From positions 63,172,100-63,236,099 of the forward strand of contig NW_026262712.1 of NCBI RefSeq assembly GCF_021869535.1: DNA of 64,000 nt, read 5' to 3'. The DNA comes from Mytilus californianus (Eukaryota > Mollusca > Bivalvia > Mytilida > Mytilidae). A program made the position numbers and the translations under genes. The notes under the pieces were generated by a model that saw only the letters and a list, made by a program, of their open reading frames with translations, was not told where the DNA came from and did not search any database. This document shows, piece by piece, positions 25,405-36,670 of this stretch (the first letter of the stretch is position 1; every line of letters starts with the position of its first letter).

Positions 25405-25460
25405 TCGGGAGTTTTAAAAGTTTAAAGTTTTAAAGTTTTAAAGTTTTAAAGTTAAAAGTT
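25405..25460. repeat. Short tandem repeat of AAAGTTTT type
   Basis: A run of taaagtttt units, 9-11 bp each, about five in a row. Confidence 0.85.
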
Positions 25461-26589
25461 TGAAAAATTCGAACTTTCCATTTCTAGGTAGCAACATTCC
25501 AACGGCGCCTGCATTTGAAATATATATCTTCCAGTTGTACGAAATTAAAGAGCTTGCGTTTCCTATCCTGATTTCCTTAACAACGAAGCTATAAAACCAA
25601 TTAAGGAATACAAACGGAAAGTTCGAAATTGGAAAGCAGAAATCCTTCCTTTGGTCATAAAGTTTTGTTTCAACCTACCATCATTATCTAAGTGTACATC
25701 AGGATATGAGACAGACTTAACTGCATCTGTGGTGAACTTTATTTGAAGTTCGTTTGGATAGATGCATTTAACATAGTCACCAAACTTTTGAACTATTATG
25801 TATAGCGGAACATAAAGTTAAAAGATAATACTAGCTTCGTTCATTCTTCCAGAGAACTCCTGTTTTTTTCAAGTCTGCTGTATACGAGTAAAAAAAAGTC
25901 GGCGAGAAGAGCGGCACATTTGGTTCCCAAAGGAACGTCCTTTAAACTGTACTTACGAAACGTCATAATTGCATATATTGTACATCACAATAAAATAGTA
26001 AAGAAGGTATCATTTTCAAATCATATGTTTATATATATATATAACAAGATTAATCAATATCTATATTAAAGCATCTATATGTCGTCTTGCAAAATTAAAA
26101 AAAAAACAAACTTCAAACGCAGTTTCTTCCACTTTGATATTTACATGCTTCTTTGGTTTGACATGTTGGGCGCATTACATTTGCGCGCATTTGGGAATAC
26201 ATTTTTTTATGTTTGCGCGCAGCTTTTGATTACATTTTCGCGCATTCATTTTACAGGTAACACAGGTAAAATAAAGATAATTTATAATAAATATGACTAT
26301 AGTTAATATGAATTTTGAACATGTTCTATTCCGTTTCATTATTTAACGGATAGAGATTTAATAAATAATTTAAGTCAATTTGTAAAGGCACACATATGGA
26401 GTTTCGTTTGTAAGAAACAAATCGGGGGGGGGGGGGGGGGATTATTTGTGTACGGCAGAACACTTAAGTGGGGGATATTTCATGGCGATGCAACGTAAAT
26501 AATTACAAAGGTATTTCACCAGATTCCCTATTTGCTCCAGGTTTTTGGGCATCACTACCATCAGCAGAATCCATGCGTACAATCATACC

Positions 26590-26826
26590 ACATCTTCTTA
26601 TTTTTATATATAAGCGGCCCGGACCCATTACTACAAACGGGCCGGAATCATTCCATGATTTCCTTGATAGAGGGTTGCTGCTCACAAGGAAGCTATTAAA
26701 CCAAGAGTTCCAAATGGTGAAGTTGGAATCATCCCTTCGTAAATTTTACGGACGCCATCACGAGCTGGTTGACCGTTATGGAATATCCGTTTCACAGATG
26801 ATAGCGGATATGTTCCTAATGTCGTA
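26590..26826 (+). pseudogene. C-terminal fragment of a retroelement reverse-transcriptase protein
   Basis: The frame open from 26468 encodes, near its end, GLLLTRKLLNQEFQMVKLES followed by RKFYGRHHELVDRYGISVSQ. RKFYGRH with a downstream hydrophobic segment is a pattern I associate with the C-terminal end of reverse-transcriptase polyproteins of bivalve retroelements. No catalytic YxDD region is present; the fragment starts after an R1-like stretch and stops at 26824-26826. It is followed directly by the R2 tail, which is therefore probably the 3' UTR of the same retroelement. Confidence 0.6.
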
Positions 26827-26889
26827 ACTACAATCCCGTTCCCTTTTCACGAATGTGACCTACCGAATTAGACTATTTACCGGGTTTGT

Positions 26890-27125
26890 ACCAACACGAG
26901 CAACACGACGGATGCCACATGTGGAGCAAGATCTGCTTACCCTTCCGGAGCACCTGAGATCACCCCGAGTTTTTGGTGGGGTTCGTGTTGCTTAGTCTTT
27001 AGTTTTTTATGTTGTGTTTTGTGTACTATTGTTTGTCTGTTTGTCTTTTTCTTTTTTAGCCATGGCGTTGTCAGTTTATTTTCGATTTATGAGTTTGAAT
27101 GTCCCTCTGGTATCTTTCACCCCTC
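26890..27125 (+). repeat. R2: retroelement 3' tail
   Basis: It contains gcaagatctgcttacccttc, cggagcacctgagatcaccc, ggtggggttcgtgttgctta, gccatggcgttgtcagttta and tttgaatgtccctctggtat. A close copy lies at 47691-47901 and diverged ones at 22130-22330 and 24655-25310. Its position just after the reverse-transcriptase fragment suggests 5'-truncated retroelement copies. Confidence 0.7.
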
Positions 27126-27454
27126 TTCCATGCTCACTACAATGAGCAATTTATTTCAGTACACACATGTATTTTTGTAAACGTTACGACATGTAAAATC
27201 AGTACTTTTAATCCTTAGATTTACTATGTTTTAACATTTTTATTTGTATATATTTCCAGGACTAGACTAAGTGCTTGTGTACAATAAAACGGACTTATAC
27301 TGCTAGAATATAATAGTTAAATAAATAAATAAGCATAATCGTCCTGTATTTACCTACGTTTACCTGTAAAAGAATGCGCGCAAATGTAATCAAAAGCTGC
27401 GCGCAAACGTAATGATTTTTGCGCGCAAATGTAATGCACCGGACATCCTATACT

Positions 27455-27984
27455 CTACTTCTTATGTGAGTTACGAACATGGCAGTCTAGATTCTTTTTG
27501 TGTTTATAAGTTTTCTGGCAAACTTCACACTTAAATGAACGATCATCTGAATGTTTCTGTTCATGTAGACTCAGTCGACTTCGGTTCCTGAAAGTTTTAC
27601 CACAATATTTACAAACATATTTCCAAGTGTTTTGACGTGCACTCAGATCGTCATCATGGACTTCTTGTTTATGTGCACAAAAGTTTCCTCTCGTAGAAAA
27701 TTGTTTCCTGCATTCAATGCATACATATATCCTATGACTTTCTATCAAATGGGTTTCAATTGATCGTTTATCAGGAAACGATTGGTAACAAACTGTGCAC
27801 GTCACACTGAATTCTACATTTGATTGGCCAGTTTGAATTTGAAAGAAGTTTACCGCTCCGCTATGGGATAATGATGAGTCAAACTGTCGTATTTCTCCAT
27901 CCTTTTCTCGCCTAAATATATCTTGTGTCGTTAACACGTTCGTCCGAACATCTTTATAGTCGGTATCTTGATTTATTTGCACTG
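27455..27984 (-). CDS. E8: class B four-finger terminal exon
   Basis: The acceptor tctatattgcag is followed by CAGTGCAAATAA; the tandem AG (cagcag) could be used at either position without a frame change. The exon encodes 175 residues: a linker of about 60 rich in Asp, Thr and Arg, then fingers starting CTVC, CIEC, CKYC and CEVC. Finger 3 has NRSRLSLHEQKH and finger 4 TYKHKKNLDCHVRNSH. It ends HKK and a TAG stop. The right arm of the inverted-repeat element begins within about 10 bp of this stop, so any longer 3' UTR would be transposon sequence. Its closest relative appears to be E9. Confidence 0.88.
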
Positions 27985-29002
27985 CTGCAATATAGAAAAT
28001 GAAGAAATAGATAAATAATTTGGCTTGTATTGATTAAATCAGCACATACATTTACATTTTCAAATTTCATTCAAAATGAATTTTCGTATTGTTTTTATCT
28101 AATCACACATAAAACAAACAAAAGTTTGCAAAAGAAAAGATGTGGTGTACCTTTTCAGGATACAAAATCATAACACACACAAACAAAAGCAAAGGGATAG
28201 CGCTTTTCTTACTGATCTCTATTTCTCAGTCACGATGAGGTCTTCAATATGAATCAAAAACTCTCACTTCACTGCAAGTAAAAGCAAACCGAGTCTCATT
28301 GCAGTCAATCATTATAACAAGTGTTCTATAAATCGTTTAGTAATGAGAAAAAGAGACCATTTTCTAGCCAACAAACCCCATTGTAAAACTGTTTTATCAA
28401 GATTGCTTCATTTTGTAATTTTATTGGGATGTTAAAGGGTTGATCGACGCACATTTGGTCCTCTTATTATTACATTTCTATTATATAACTATAATATCAA
28501 GCTTTTCGTTTGTTTTCGTATGAATTGTTGTGACGTTGTGTTGCAGTAATGCATCTTGCATTTTATTGAGAAATAAAATATGATTTTGGAATGCTTCGCT
28601 TTTGTTGTGAACCTATCAAAAGTACGGATTCTTATAATGAAATTATAATGAAAAAAGGTTCAAATGAAACCCTAAATAAAATATTTTATTTAAGATAAAC
28701 AAAAACAAAAACAAAAAACAAATTAAGTCTTCAAAATTGGTTCTTTTAATACAAGAAGGAAAACCTCCAACATTATATAAAATGTAAAAAGAAAATTAAA
28801 AGTTTGAATTTCCAAAACTTATTTACACATGTTTAATGAATAATACCTCCACCCTGTACACAATATAACATGTAATTGTCCTCCTAAATCATATGTACAT
28901 AATAGTTCGATGTGAATGTACTTGTACTTTACATAAGACATAAGCAAACAAAGATAACAATTCAACTATGTACAGTCTTTCAAATACAATTCACGTTTCA
29001 TG
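27985..29002. other. Intron/spacer between E9 and E8
   Basis: About 1 kb of AT-rich sequence. I see no repeat, RNA or coding block. Confidence 0.5.
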
Positions 29003-29610
29003 TTACTTTTTGTAATGAGAATGGCGAATATGGCAGACAAGATTCTTTTTGTGTTTGTACGTTTTCTCACAAACTTCGCACTTGAACGAACGCTCAACTG
29101 AATGGGTATGTTCATGTTCGGCAAGTCGACTCTTGCTTTTTAAAATTTTCCCACAAAATCTACACATATGCGCCATTATGCTCCCGCTTTTCGTATCGCC
29201 AGTTACATGGACTTCCCCTTTATGAACATTGAAATTACTCTTGGAATTGAACGTTTTCTTGCAGTCAATACAAAGACATATTTTATGGCTCTCCATAAAA
29301 TGATTCTCAGCTGATTCCTTGTCAGGAAAATCTTCATTACAAAGCATACAAAGAAATTTCAGTTCCTCTTTTGACTCGTCCGACTGTATTTCGAATAAAT
29401 CTGCTGCTGCAATGCTTGCTTGTGGTTGGTATGGTCTAACATATCCTGCTTTCTCTCTAATAAGAATGTCACATGCAGGTAATAAGTTGACTTGAACAGC
29501 TTGATCCTTATTGACTTGAACTCCTTGCTCCTTATTGACTTGAACTGCTTGCTCCTTATTGACTTGAATTGCTTTCTCCTTATTCGTAATTTGTAGTTGA
29601 CTTTGTTGCG
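29003..29610 (-). CDS. E9: class B four-finger terminal exon with an in-frame 8-residue repeat
   Basis: The acceptor gtctcttcctacag precedes CGCAACAAAG, phase 1, giving 201 residues, the longest tail in the array. The linker contains four consecutive NKEQAVQV-type octapeptides encoded by four 24-bp repeats. Fingers start CMLC, CIDC, CRFC and CEVC. Finger 3 has SKSRLAEHEHTH and finger 4 TYKHKKNLVCHIRHSH. Two Lys residues follow before the stop, as in E8. The octapeptide tract alternates charged and hydrophobic residues and could form a short helix or coiled coil; that is inference. Confidence 0.9.
29489..29584 (-). repeat. Four in-frame 24-bp repeats inside E9
   Basis: Units 29489-29512, 29513-29536, 29537-29560 and 29561-29584 are variants of gacttgaactgcttgctcc + ttatt on the plus strand. 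Because the unit is a multiple of three, copy-number changes preserve the finger reading frame. Confidence 0.95.
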
Positions 29611-29879
29611 CTGTAGGAAGAGACAAAGTAAATAGTTAGCCAAATAAAATGATAGTTTAACCATTCTCTACTGGTTTCGTTTTCAAATTGTTTAATTTTT
29701 ATGAGCAACTTTTATAAAATTTGTCACGATATTTAAATCAAACATTGATTTCAATCGGCATAAGATATCGTTTTTATTGAAGGTCATATTCATAATTCAA
29801 TGATGAACATTGACATGAATTATAGAACTACAGATAATGAAAGTGTTGTGAGCACTATAATAGGGAATGAAGAAATGTA

Positions 29880-30041
29880 GATTCCACCACTGCAACAAGT
29901 GTGTTACGGTATTTGTCCACTCGAGACAGTTAAATTTAAATATTTAAAGCGCGAGGCTTGCCGAGCTTTTTAAATAATTAAAATTCAGTAACTGTTGAGA
30001 GTGGAGAAATATCGTAATACACGAGTTATAGTGGTGAAATC
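29880..30041. repeat. Imperfect foldback, arms of about 78 bp
   Basis: Left arm elements ccaccact...gtgttacg.tattt.tccactc..acagtta are mirrored on the right by taactgt...gagtgga.aaatatcgtaatacac...agtggtg. The centre is only a few bases. The mismatches indicate age. It may be a miniature element. Confidence 0.65.
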
Positions 30042-32884
30042 TGTTTCTCTAATGATTTTTATCCTTCCTTTTCAAAGATTTGCAGAAAGTTGTGTTCTTT
30101 ATATGTGACGTCATCAGGCATGGTCGCCTGTTTTCATGACATCACAGTAGGAAATTCAGAAGAAACCAAGAAAATTTGACGTCATAATTAAAATTCGACC
30201 AATCTTTTGCCGAGAACAGTTATTTCACTAGTGAGGAGAACAATGTTTTCACAATCGGTTGGGAAATGTGAAAATAGTGAAAAAATTAGAGAAATGTTCT
30301 TTTTTAAAGGTAGTGGTAGGATTCGTTTCTCTAATGATTTTGTACAATATGTTGTCATATATGAAACTATTTTCCTCACGGAGAAACGGGGAATTGTCCT
30401 GTCTGTATCTGTGTCTGTGGTGTGCGTGACTTCATTAAACATTTATATTTAAATGGTTGAAATAGGAACAAGACTGTTGGCTAATTTTTTCAACAAACCA
30501 AAACATGTTACCATACTCTGTTACCATAACAATAGATTCTTCGAAAATGGAATGTAGAGGTTTTATGAACAATCACATTTTTCAAGGGAAATGGACAGAG
30601 AAACATATAAATTATCTGGAACTGAAACACCAAAGTCATATGTAAGGCCAATCAGTGCTGATCAGGTCGGACAATACTACAGTAGTCCAATATATTAACA
30701 ATACAAGCAACGGATGACAAGATCACCAACAATATGATATCAAACTTGAGAGTTTTGGAATCTTGCAATATAAAAAAGCAATATCCATGTGAAGGCAGCC
30801 CATATAACGGAAACATAGAATCAAACATCTTAAAAATCTTAAATCAAAAATAATCAGAAATGTGGAACTGCCGATTTGGGGATCGCAACTTGTTAATGGC
30901 CCTGGGAAAACATACAATATAGGTCAGTAATGGAGGGTATTGCTTGCTTCCATTTTGCAATGTGGACTTATAATTTAACTTTGAATTGTATTAAGGATGT
31001 ACCCAGGTCAGGTTTATGAATTTTTTTGTCAGATGTACGGACTTCTTGGGTTTTTTCCTACGATACAGGGTAAAATAATTCCCCCAAATCACCCCCTTTT
31101 CTTTTCATAGAAGACTTCAATAGCTCATAAAAAGGTCATTAACAAAATTTAAGCAGGTTCTAGATTTTTTTCTTACGATTTGAGACCCAAATAATGCCAA
31201 TGCTAAATATAAGGTAAAAGTTTGAGTCAGCCTTTTCCCGCCATTTAAAAAAAATGAAATATCGCAAAAAGAAGTTCCATAACCTATCAATATTTTTTAG
31301 CTTATTTTGTTCCTTTACTAATGCTCTTCTGACTAACTAGATCCTTAATCAATGGAACACATTTAGTCAAATTACATATTTGGAAGCGGAGTTATCTTCC
31401 TTTGTTCAAAAGATATACCCCTTTTGCAACATATAGATTCATACACCATGCACTTATGTAATTTTTAATAAAAAAAAAAAAGATTATTGTATACAAAGAA
31501 ATCCTTTTGCAACTTAATATCCAAGAATAAAATATAATTAATAAATTGCATGACATTTGATGGAAAAGATTGAATGTTTACCTGAAAGCACTATGTTGTT
31601 TTATTTATCAAAGGTAGTAATAAGGCCTGGAAGATATAGATATCAAGCCAGTAACAAAAAGGGTTTGTTTGCATTTCATGCGATCCTTATCCAAAGAAAT
31701 ACATCTCAAATTCCAGGAAATCATCATGGGCAGGTTTGTCTGTACTCCGGGTAAATTTTGTGGTGCTTATTTTTCGATTAATTCTGGTGACTCTTACGAC
31801 AACAATATTTTTTTAATATGGTATATGTCTATAATTGTCTGTGTACTTGAGTGATTCGCTTGCTATTTTGAAGTTACCCTAATCTCCGTATATTCGTTTA
31901 GTCATTTTTTTCCTCGTCTCCATATATTCATTTTGTAACAAATGATCTGTACCATTAACTGTGTAAAATCATTTTTGGTGTAAACAATATTTTATTGTGA
32001 AAATATTAACATAAACATTACAATTTGATTTTTTGAGTTTTATTAGAATTGGAAAACAAGTGACTTTTCACTTTTATAAATTCCTCTCCTAAATCATTTT
32101 GAATTTCATATACTGACTGCAAGACATCGGGCAAACAAAGAAACAATCCGAGAAGTATATTTGTATTAATCTAGAAGCAATACTTGAAAAATGAACTTCA
32201 AAGAGAAAATATCAAGGTGCTTATCAAAACCATAAGTCTAAGAAAAACAAACACCATGATCAGACAAAAAAGTCGACAGTACTAACAGTTCCCAAAACAC
32301 CACACGTTTTGCTACAAGAAGATAATTTATTTTTTTGGTTTAAAATGCAATTTTTCAAAAACCTGTCCACAGTATTTTGTTTAGAAATGACACTTCATTC
32401 CTTTAAACATTTACGATTTAAAGATAAAAATATCATTGAAACGGAAATGTTCATACATTGACATTTCATTTTTATACAATATTCCGTGGACGAAATATAG
32501 AGAAATCTAAATTGGCTTCCATTCCTTACATTTATATATCTTACTAATTGCATCTCTGAATGTATAAACGCTGCATATATCTTTTTCCCATATTCAGATG
32601 CAGTTTAAAGAGTAATATATAAAAATCCGGAATATCGCCCTATTACGTACTTATTATAGTTCGTCTGAAATATCATATGAAGTTACTACCAATATTTAAA
32701 CATTTAGAACATGTTATTATACCAACATGTCTTATGGACAAATATGTCTTATTAAAATTAACATCCAAGTTATTTATACACGAACTTATGTCATACAAAT
32801 GTCTTTTTGAAATTATCCAGTAAGAAGTTAGCAAAGGCGACAAAGTTATTATTATTCTTTTTCGTGGTTTTCACATAATCATAT

Positions 32885-32942
32885 TTACATCTTTTTCTCG
32901 TGCACTGATACCAAGTGAGATACTAAATTGTTTTTGTGCTTG
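32885..32942 (-). pseudogene. Detached original 3' end of E10
   Basis: Read on the minus strand, the bases ending in CTTG on the plus strand (32939-32942) encode K-HKNNLVSHLVSVHEKKM then TAA. This is exactly the missing second half (His pair) of the E10 last finger plus a short basic tail. It is separated from the first half by the 928-bp element. In the present arrangement it lies downstream of a stop and would not be translated. Confidence 0.9.
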
Positions 32943-33870
32943 TGTAACGTGTAACCGGGCGGGGACGTTTTATTATGTTTATCCTCGGGTTCGTACCAGT
33001 TTCCTGGGATTTGAAGAGCAATTCAAAAATTCTTAAGTCAATAAAAAGTTTATGCTATCACTACCAAATAATAAAACAAATACTACATAAAACGAAGTTC
33101 AACACCTATTAACTTAACCCGAACCTGGCAAATTGAAACAGTTTAACAAAACCCTTTCAGTCTGATATTAGTTTTAAACCAAATGTTCGAAACTAGGCTG
33201 TAACCTAAATGTATGAAACTGGCTGACACCTAAATGTATGAAACTGGCTGAAACCTAAATGTATGAAACTGGGCTGAAACCTAAATGTATGGAACCGGGC
33301 TGAAACCTATTAAAACGAATGTATGATAACTATTTCAACTGGTGTAAACTTTCGGCGTATGAAACTTTATTTAATTATATGTATAAAACTGTTGGAATAA
33401 CAGGGTAGCACTAAGGTATGGTTTAACAGCAAACACTCACTACAATAGTGAGAGATGTGGAACGCAAAACCTTAGCACTAGCCCTGTTTAGACAACTTGT
33501 ACTGAACCAAAACTTTCCTATCTTTATCCTCTCAGTAGGTTTCAAACACTCCACTTTGTTTGATTTATCCTGCTACTCGTCTTAAACAATTAAGTGTCCT
33601 ACCTTTCTGCTCTACTTCTTACTATCTCTACGGCACAAATGACAACTTGAACTGAATAGCTACCCACTATTTATACTTCGAACGCGGACCTCGAAGAGAG
33701 CACCCTAGCAACAACTGTACAGGTAAAGCGTCTTATAGCAACCAAGGATAAAGGGATGATTTGGATACTGTTTTCAACGATAAAAAGATCAAACAGGAAA
33801 ATTCATAGATAAATCGAAAATACATAACTGTAGATATATTATAACATTCTTAAACTGTAAATTCGTAACA
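32943..33870 (-). mobile_element. Solo-LTR-like insertion, 928 bp, splitting E10
   Basis: On the plus strand it begins TGTAACG and ends CGTAACA (TG...CA ends, 6 of 7 bases inverted). It is flanked by cttg on both sides (32939-32942 and 33871-33874), a 4-bp target duplication. On the minus strand it has a TATAAATA (33669-33676) and, near its far end, an AATAAA (32968-32973), as expected of a promoter and poly(A) signal in an LTR. A 25-bp minisatellite lies inside. No coding region or second LTR is present, hence solo LTR. Removing the element and one cttg restores an uninterrupted finger. Confidence 0.85.
33188..33315. repeat. 25-bp minisatellite inside the LTR
   Basis: About five units of gaaactggctgaaacctaaa + tgtat, with one-base length changes. 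Confidence 0.9.
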
Positions 33871-34349
33871 CTTGTAAGACTTTTCACAAACATGACATTG
33901 AAATGGACGAGCTTCTGAATGTTTGTTTTCATGTAAAGCAAGTCGACTCCTGTTACTGAATCCCTTGCCACAATGTCTGCATACATATTTGAAGCCGCCG
34001 TAATCTTGTTGATCAGCATGCAGTTCTTGTTTGTGTGTTGTATATGTGCCGTGTGAGCTAAAGGTCCTTTCACAGACGACACAAATAAATTTACGATGTA
34101 ATATTCTTAAATGCTCCTCTACAATTTTATAACTGGAGAAAATTTGATGACACACAGTGCAAGAAACTTTCATTGAATTAATACTAGATTCATGTGAGCT
34201 GTCTTGATGAAAATTGCCACTCCATTTCCGTATCTTGACTACTTCGGAGTCTTTCTTTCTCGCGTCATTAAATTCTAAAAGGTCATCCACTGGATTTTCT
34301 TGAAATGTTATTCGTGTTTGATGTCGTTCTTTGTAAAACCATTGTTTTG
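33850..34349 (-). CDS. E10: class B terminal exon whose fourth finger is cut by an insertion
   Basis: The acceptor catttttatttttag precedes CAAAACAATGG, phase 1. The exon encodes 165 residues: a linker of about 60 residues, then complete fingers starting CTVC, CVVC and CRHC (finger 3: SNRSRLALHENKH). A fourth finger starts CHVCEKSYK. After that Lys the frame enters the LTR-like element and continues for six foreign residues (CYEFTV) to a TAA. The fourth finger therefore lacks both zinc-binding His residues, and the allele probably makes a three-finger protein. The three upstream fingers show no other lesion. Confidence 0.88.
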
Positions 34350-35052
34350 CTAAAAATAAAAATGAAATCAAAACTAAGCTTATACGCACGCGTTCATGCT
34401 CTATCTTTTTGTACTAAAATAATGTAGTTATGTTTGGTAAAAGTTATCACACTAAACATAAAAGAGAGATTAGGAATGATAGCACCCGATATCCCTATGA
34501 AAATACCACCGAAGGAGGTGAAAAAAATCATACTGATTTCAGGGAAACCAATATACGTTCGAAGGAGACTTTTCAATTAAATGTGTCTTAATTACGATAA
34601 TATTGCAAGCTAAATACATGACATGAAATATTATCCAATGACGGTCATCATTTCTTCTCGCAATTGATATAAACAGGTCTAGTGTTTCCTGCCATATGAT
34701 GCGAAGCAAGTTGCCATTATTTCATCTATATGGAAATTAAAACGTAAGAAACGTGATGAACACTTTATTCCTAAAACATTTTCATTAAAAAAAACTTTTA
34801 TGTGAAAATTCATATTTATAACTAACATAACTATACTAGCGATGCAAACATTTTTTTTTATTGGTTAAATATTTTTTTCTTCAAATTACAACATATTAAC
34901 ATACTAATTAACGAAAATACTGTATTCAATTAATTTCAAATCACACGAACTTAATAACTTGACATTGTATGTCTGAGAAAAGTTCATCAATTTAAACTCT
35001 TAATTTTTCAACAAAATTTTCTTGATTCTTTAATACGGTTTCAACAGACTGT
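34350..35052. other. Intron/spacer between E11 and E10
   Basis: Only about 700 bp. It shows no repeat or promoter that I can recognise. A plus-strand TTTATT at about 34856 is a possible AATAAA for E11, roughly 195 bp beyond its stop. Confidence 0.5.
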
Positions 35053-35561
35053 TCATTTCTTATGACCATGAGCGTTTAACATATGAAATGCCATGTTGTG
35101 TTTATGTTTATACGATCTGTCACAATATAAACACTGGTATAAGCGTAGATCGGAGTGTCTCTTTTCATGCTCAATAAGACGACTTCTCCTGCTAAAGCTC
35201 TTTCCGCATATCCTGCAAATATAACGAAGTCCAGCTGAATCCGCAACCTCGTTGTGAATCTCTATCTTATGTGTGTGGTAGCCGCTGATGGAATTGAAAG
35301 ATTTCTTGCAGACAACGCATGCAAATATTTTATGAATCTCTCTCAAATGCTGCTCTAGAAGTACAGCGTCACTGAATGGGCAGTTGCATAATTTACATGT
35401 AGCATTATCCCCATGATCAGCTGTTGTGTACACATCAGTAGACTGTTGCTGTAGTTGCACTGATGATAGAGGATTTTGTTCATCGCTTTGTTTGTGCATT
35501 ATTGGTGCATTATGGGTAATTTGGTCGTCTTTACAATCTTTGATGGGTTGAAAATTTGTCC
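35053..35561 (-). CDS. E11: class B four-finger terminal exon
   Basis: The acceptor ttgttgtatttccag precedes GGACAAATTTTC, phase 1, giving 168 residues. A linker of about 55 residues rich in Gln, Asp and Ser comes first, followed by fingers starting CKLC, CVVC, CRIC and CLYC. Finger 2 is KKSFNSISGYHTHKIEIH, finger 3 SFSRRSRLIEHEKRH and finger 4 SYKHKHNMAFHMLNAH, with a full His pair and a short GHKK tail. No in-frame Met is found in the linker until well inside. Finger 2 resembles that of E10 (both CVVC). Confidence 0.88.
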
Positions 35562-36449
35562 CTGGAAATACAACAAAAAAATACTGAAACACTTAGTAGA
35601 CTGTACGGATACATTTTCCATATATCTATCAAACTATATTACGTTACTACTCAATGTTTACAAGTTCTGGAAATTCAAAGTTCAAAGATTTACAAACAAA
35701 ATTCAAAAACACACAATAATGAGTAACGATCTAGTTCAAAGATTTACACAAACACAATTCAAAAAGACTTAAAACTTAAAAATAAAAATATTTAGTATTT
35801 AATGCGAAGTAAATCTAATATGATAATTAAATAGCAGAGAAGGTTTTAAAAATGAATTTAACTGAACTATCGTCATATTTGTGTTTAATTGCTGTTACAT
35901 GGAATTTTGAGAAGGTATAGCTTATTTTACGTTTGCATTGTAGGGAATGATTGATCGAAATGAATTGTTTGCAACTGACAAAAATATACGAAGACCTAAA
36001 TAAATCCCAAAAGACTTCAAGTTTGGGTAAGACTGTACTTTTTATGTTTTTGTTTTAATCATTACTCGAATTTATCAGGAATCTATAAAAATAATGCAGT
36101 CTTTAAATATCTTGAGGTGTTTATGGTTATGCTTTAAGTTTAGAAATACGATATAACCAAAAGGTTTATACAACCAGAAAGTGCAGTAAAAATTTACCCT
36201 TCGTCTTTATTTGGACAAAGCATACAGTGTTTGGGATGGATTCATATTTCGCATATTTCTTTTATTGTTATTTTCTAAATTTCTATAATAAAGATATTAG
36301 GGAAGTTTAAGCAATCGATTTTGCAAAACGGTTTAACATCAGAGACATGTTAATGTTCCTAATCAAGTCAAAAACCATTTCAATGGTTGTCACTATTTGT
36401 CCTTATCGCACCGCGGGTAAATTATCACGTTGTCATTGGTTAAACGCCG

Positions 36450-36670
36450 TCACGTGGTGACCCCCTATGGATCCGTAGGGGGTTAGTAAATTTCATAGGG
36501 GGTTCATGACGTCACGTCTACTGTTAATGGTGACGTCATCTATAGATGTTGTTGTGTTGCATGGTTTATTTTACCATAGAGGGTGAATAAAATTCATAGG
36601 AGATTCGGCCTTCGGCCTCACCCCCTATGGATTTTACTAACCCTCTATGGATCCGTAGGGGTCAGTAGCG
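36450..36670. repeat. Nested inverted repeat around ccccctatggatccgtaggg
   Basis: The palindromic box ccctatggatccgtaggg occurs at about 36463-36480 and again, with one change, near 36642-36660. The adjoining gttagtaaa and tttactaac are inverted relative to each other, as are further tatgg/ccata steps. The whole is a compact foldback of about 210 bp, possibly a miniature element. Confidence 0.65.

Larger units (their letters stand above)
26162..27449. mobile_element. 1.3-kb inverted-repeat element next to E8, enclosing retroelement fragments
   Basis: The left end (26162-26270) carries gcattacatttgcgcgca, tttgcgcgcagcttttgatt and cgcgcattcattttacaggt. The right end (27360-27449) carries the reverse complement of the same series with few changes. 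The two ends therefore form arms of about 90-100 bp. The interior contains a poly-G run of about 18, a reverse-transcriptase-like fragment and the R2 tail, so it is nested or chimeric. Exact termini and target duplication are uncertain because the outer 10 bases of the arms have diverged. Confidence 0.7.
22997..27454. other. Intron/spacer between E8 and E7
   Basis: It holds a G homopolymer of about 22 at 23491-23512, a degenerate minisatellite at 24144-24545 and a dispersed tandem motif at 24724-24890. R2 copies in the minus orientation lie at 24655-25310, an AAAGTTTT run at 25405-25460, and an inverted-repeat element at 26162-27449. No zinc-finger block or other gene is seen. Confidence 0.6.
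29611..33849. other. Spacer between E10 and E9
   Basis: It contains an imperfect foldback at 29880-30041, further AT-rich possibly repetitive sequence at 30060-30430 and 31000-31330, the detached end of E10 at 32885-32942, and an LTR-like element at 32943-33870. Short open frames at 30188-30452, 30723-30917 and 31557-31854 have no recognisable domain. Confidence 0.5.

Noticed and set aside
33789..34082. 97-codon minus-strand frame overlapping E10
   Set aside because: It is a shadow frame over E10 finger 3 and the LTR; the finger frame is the real one.
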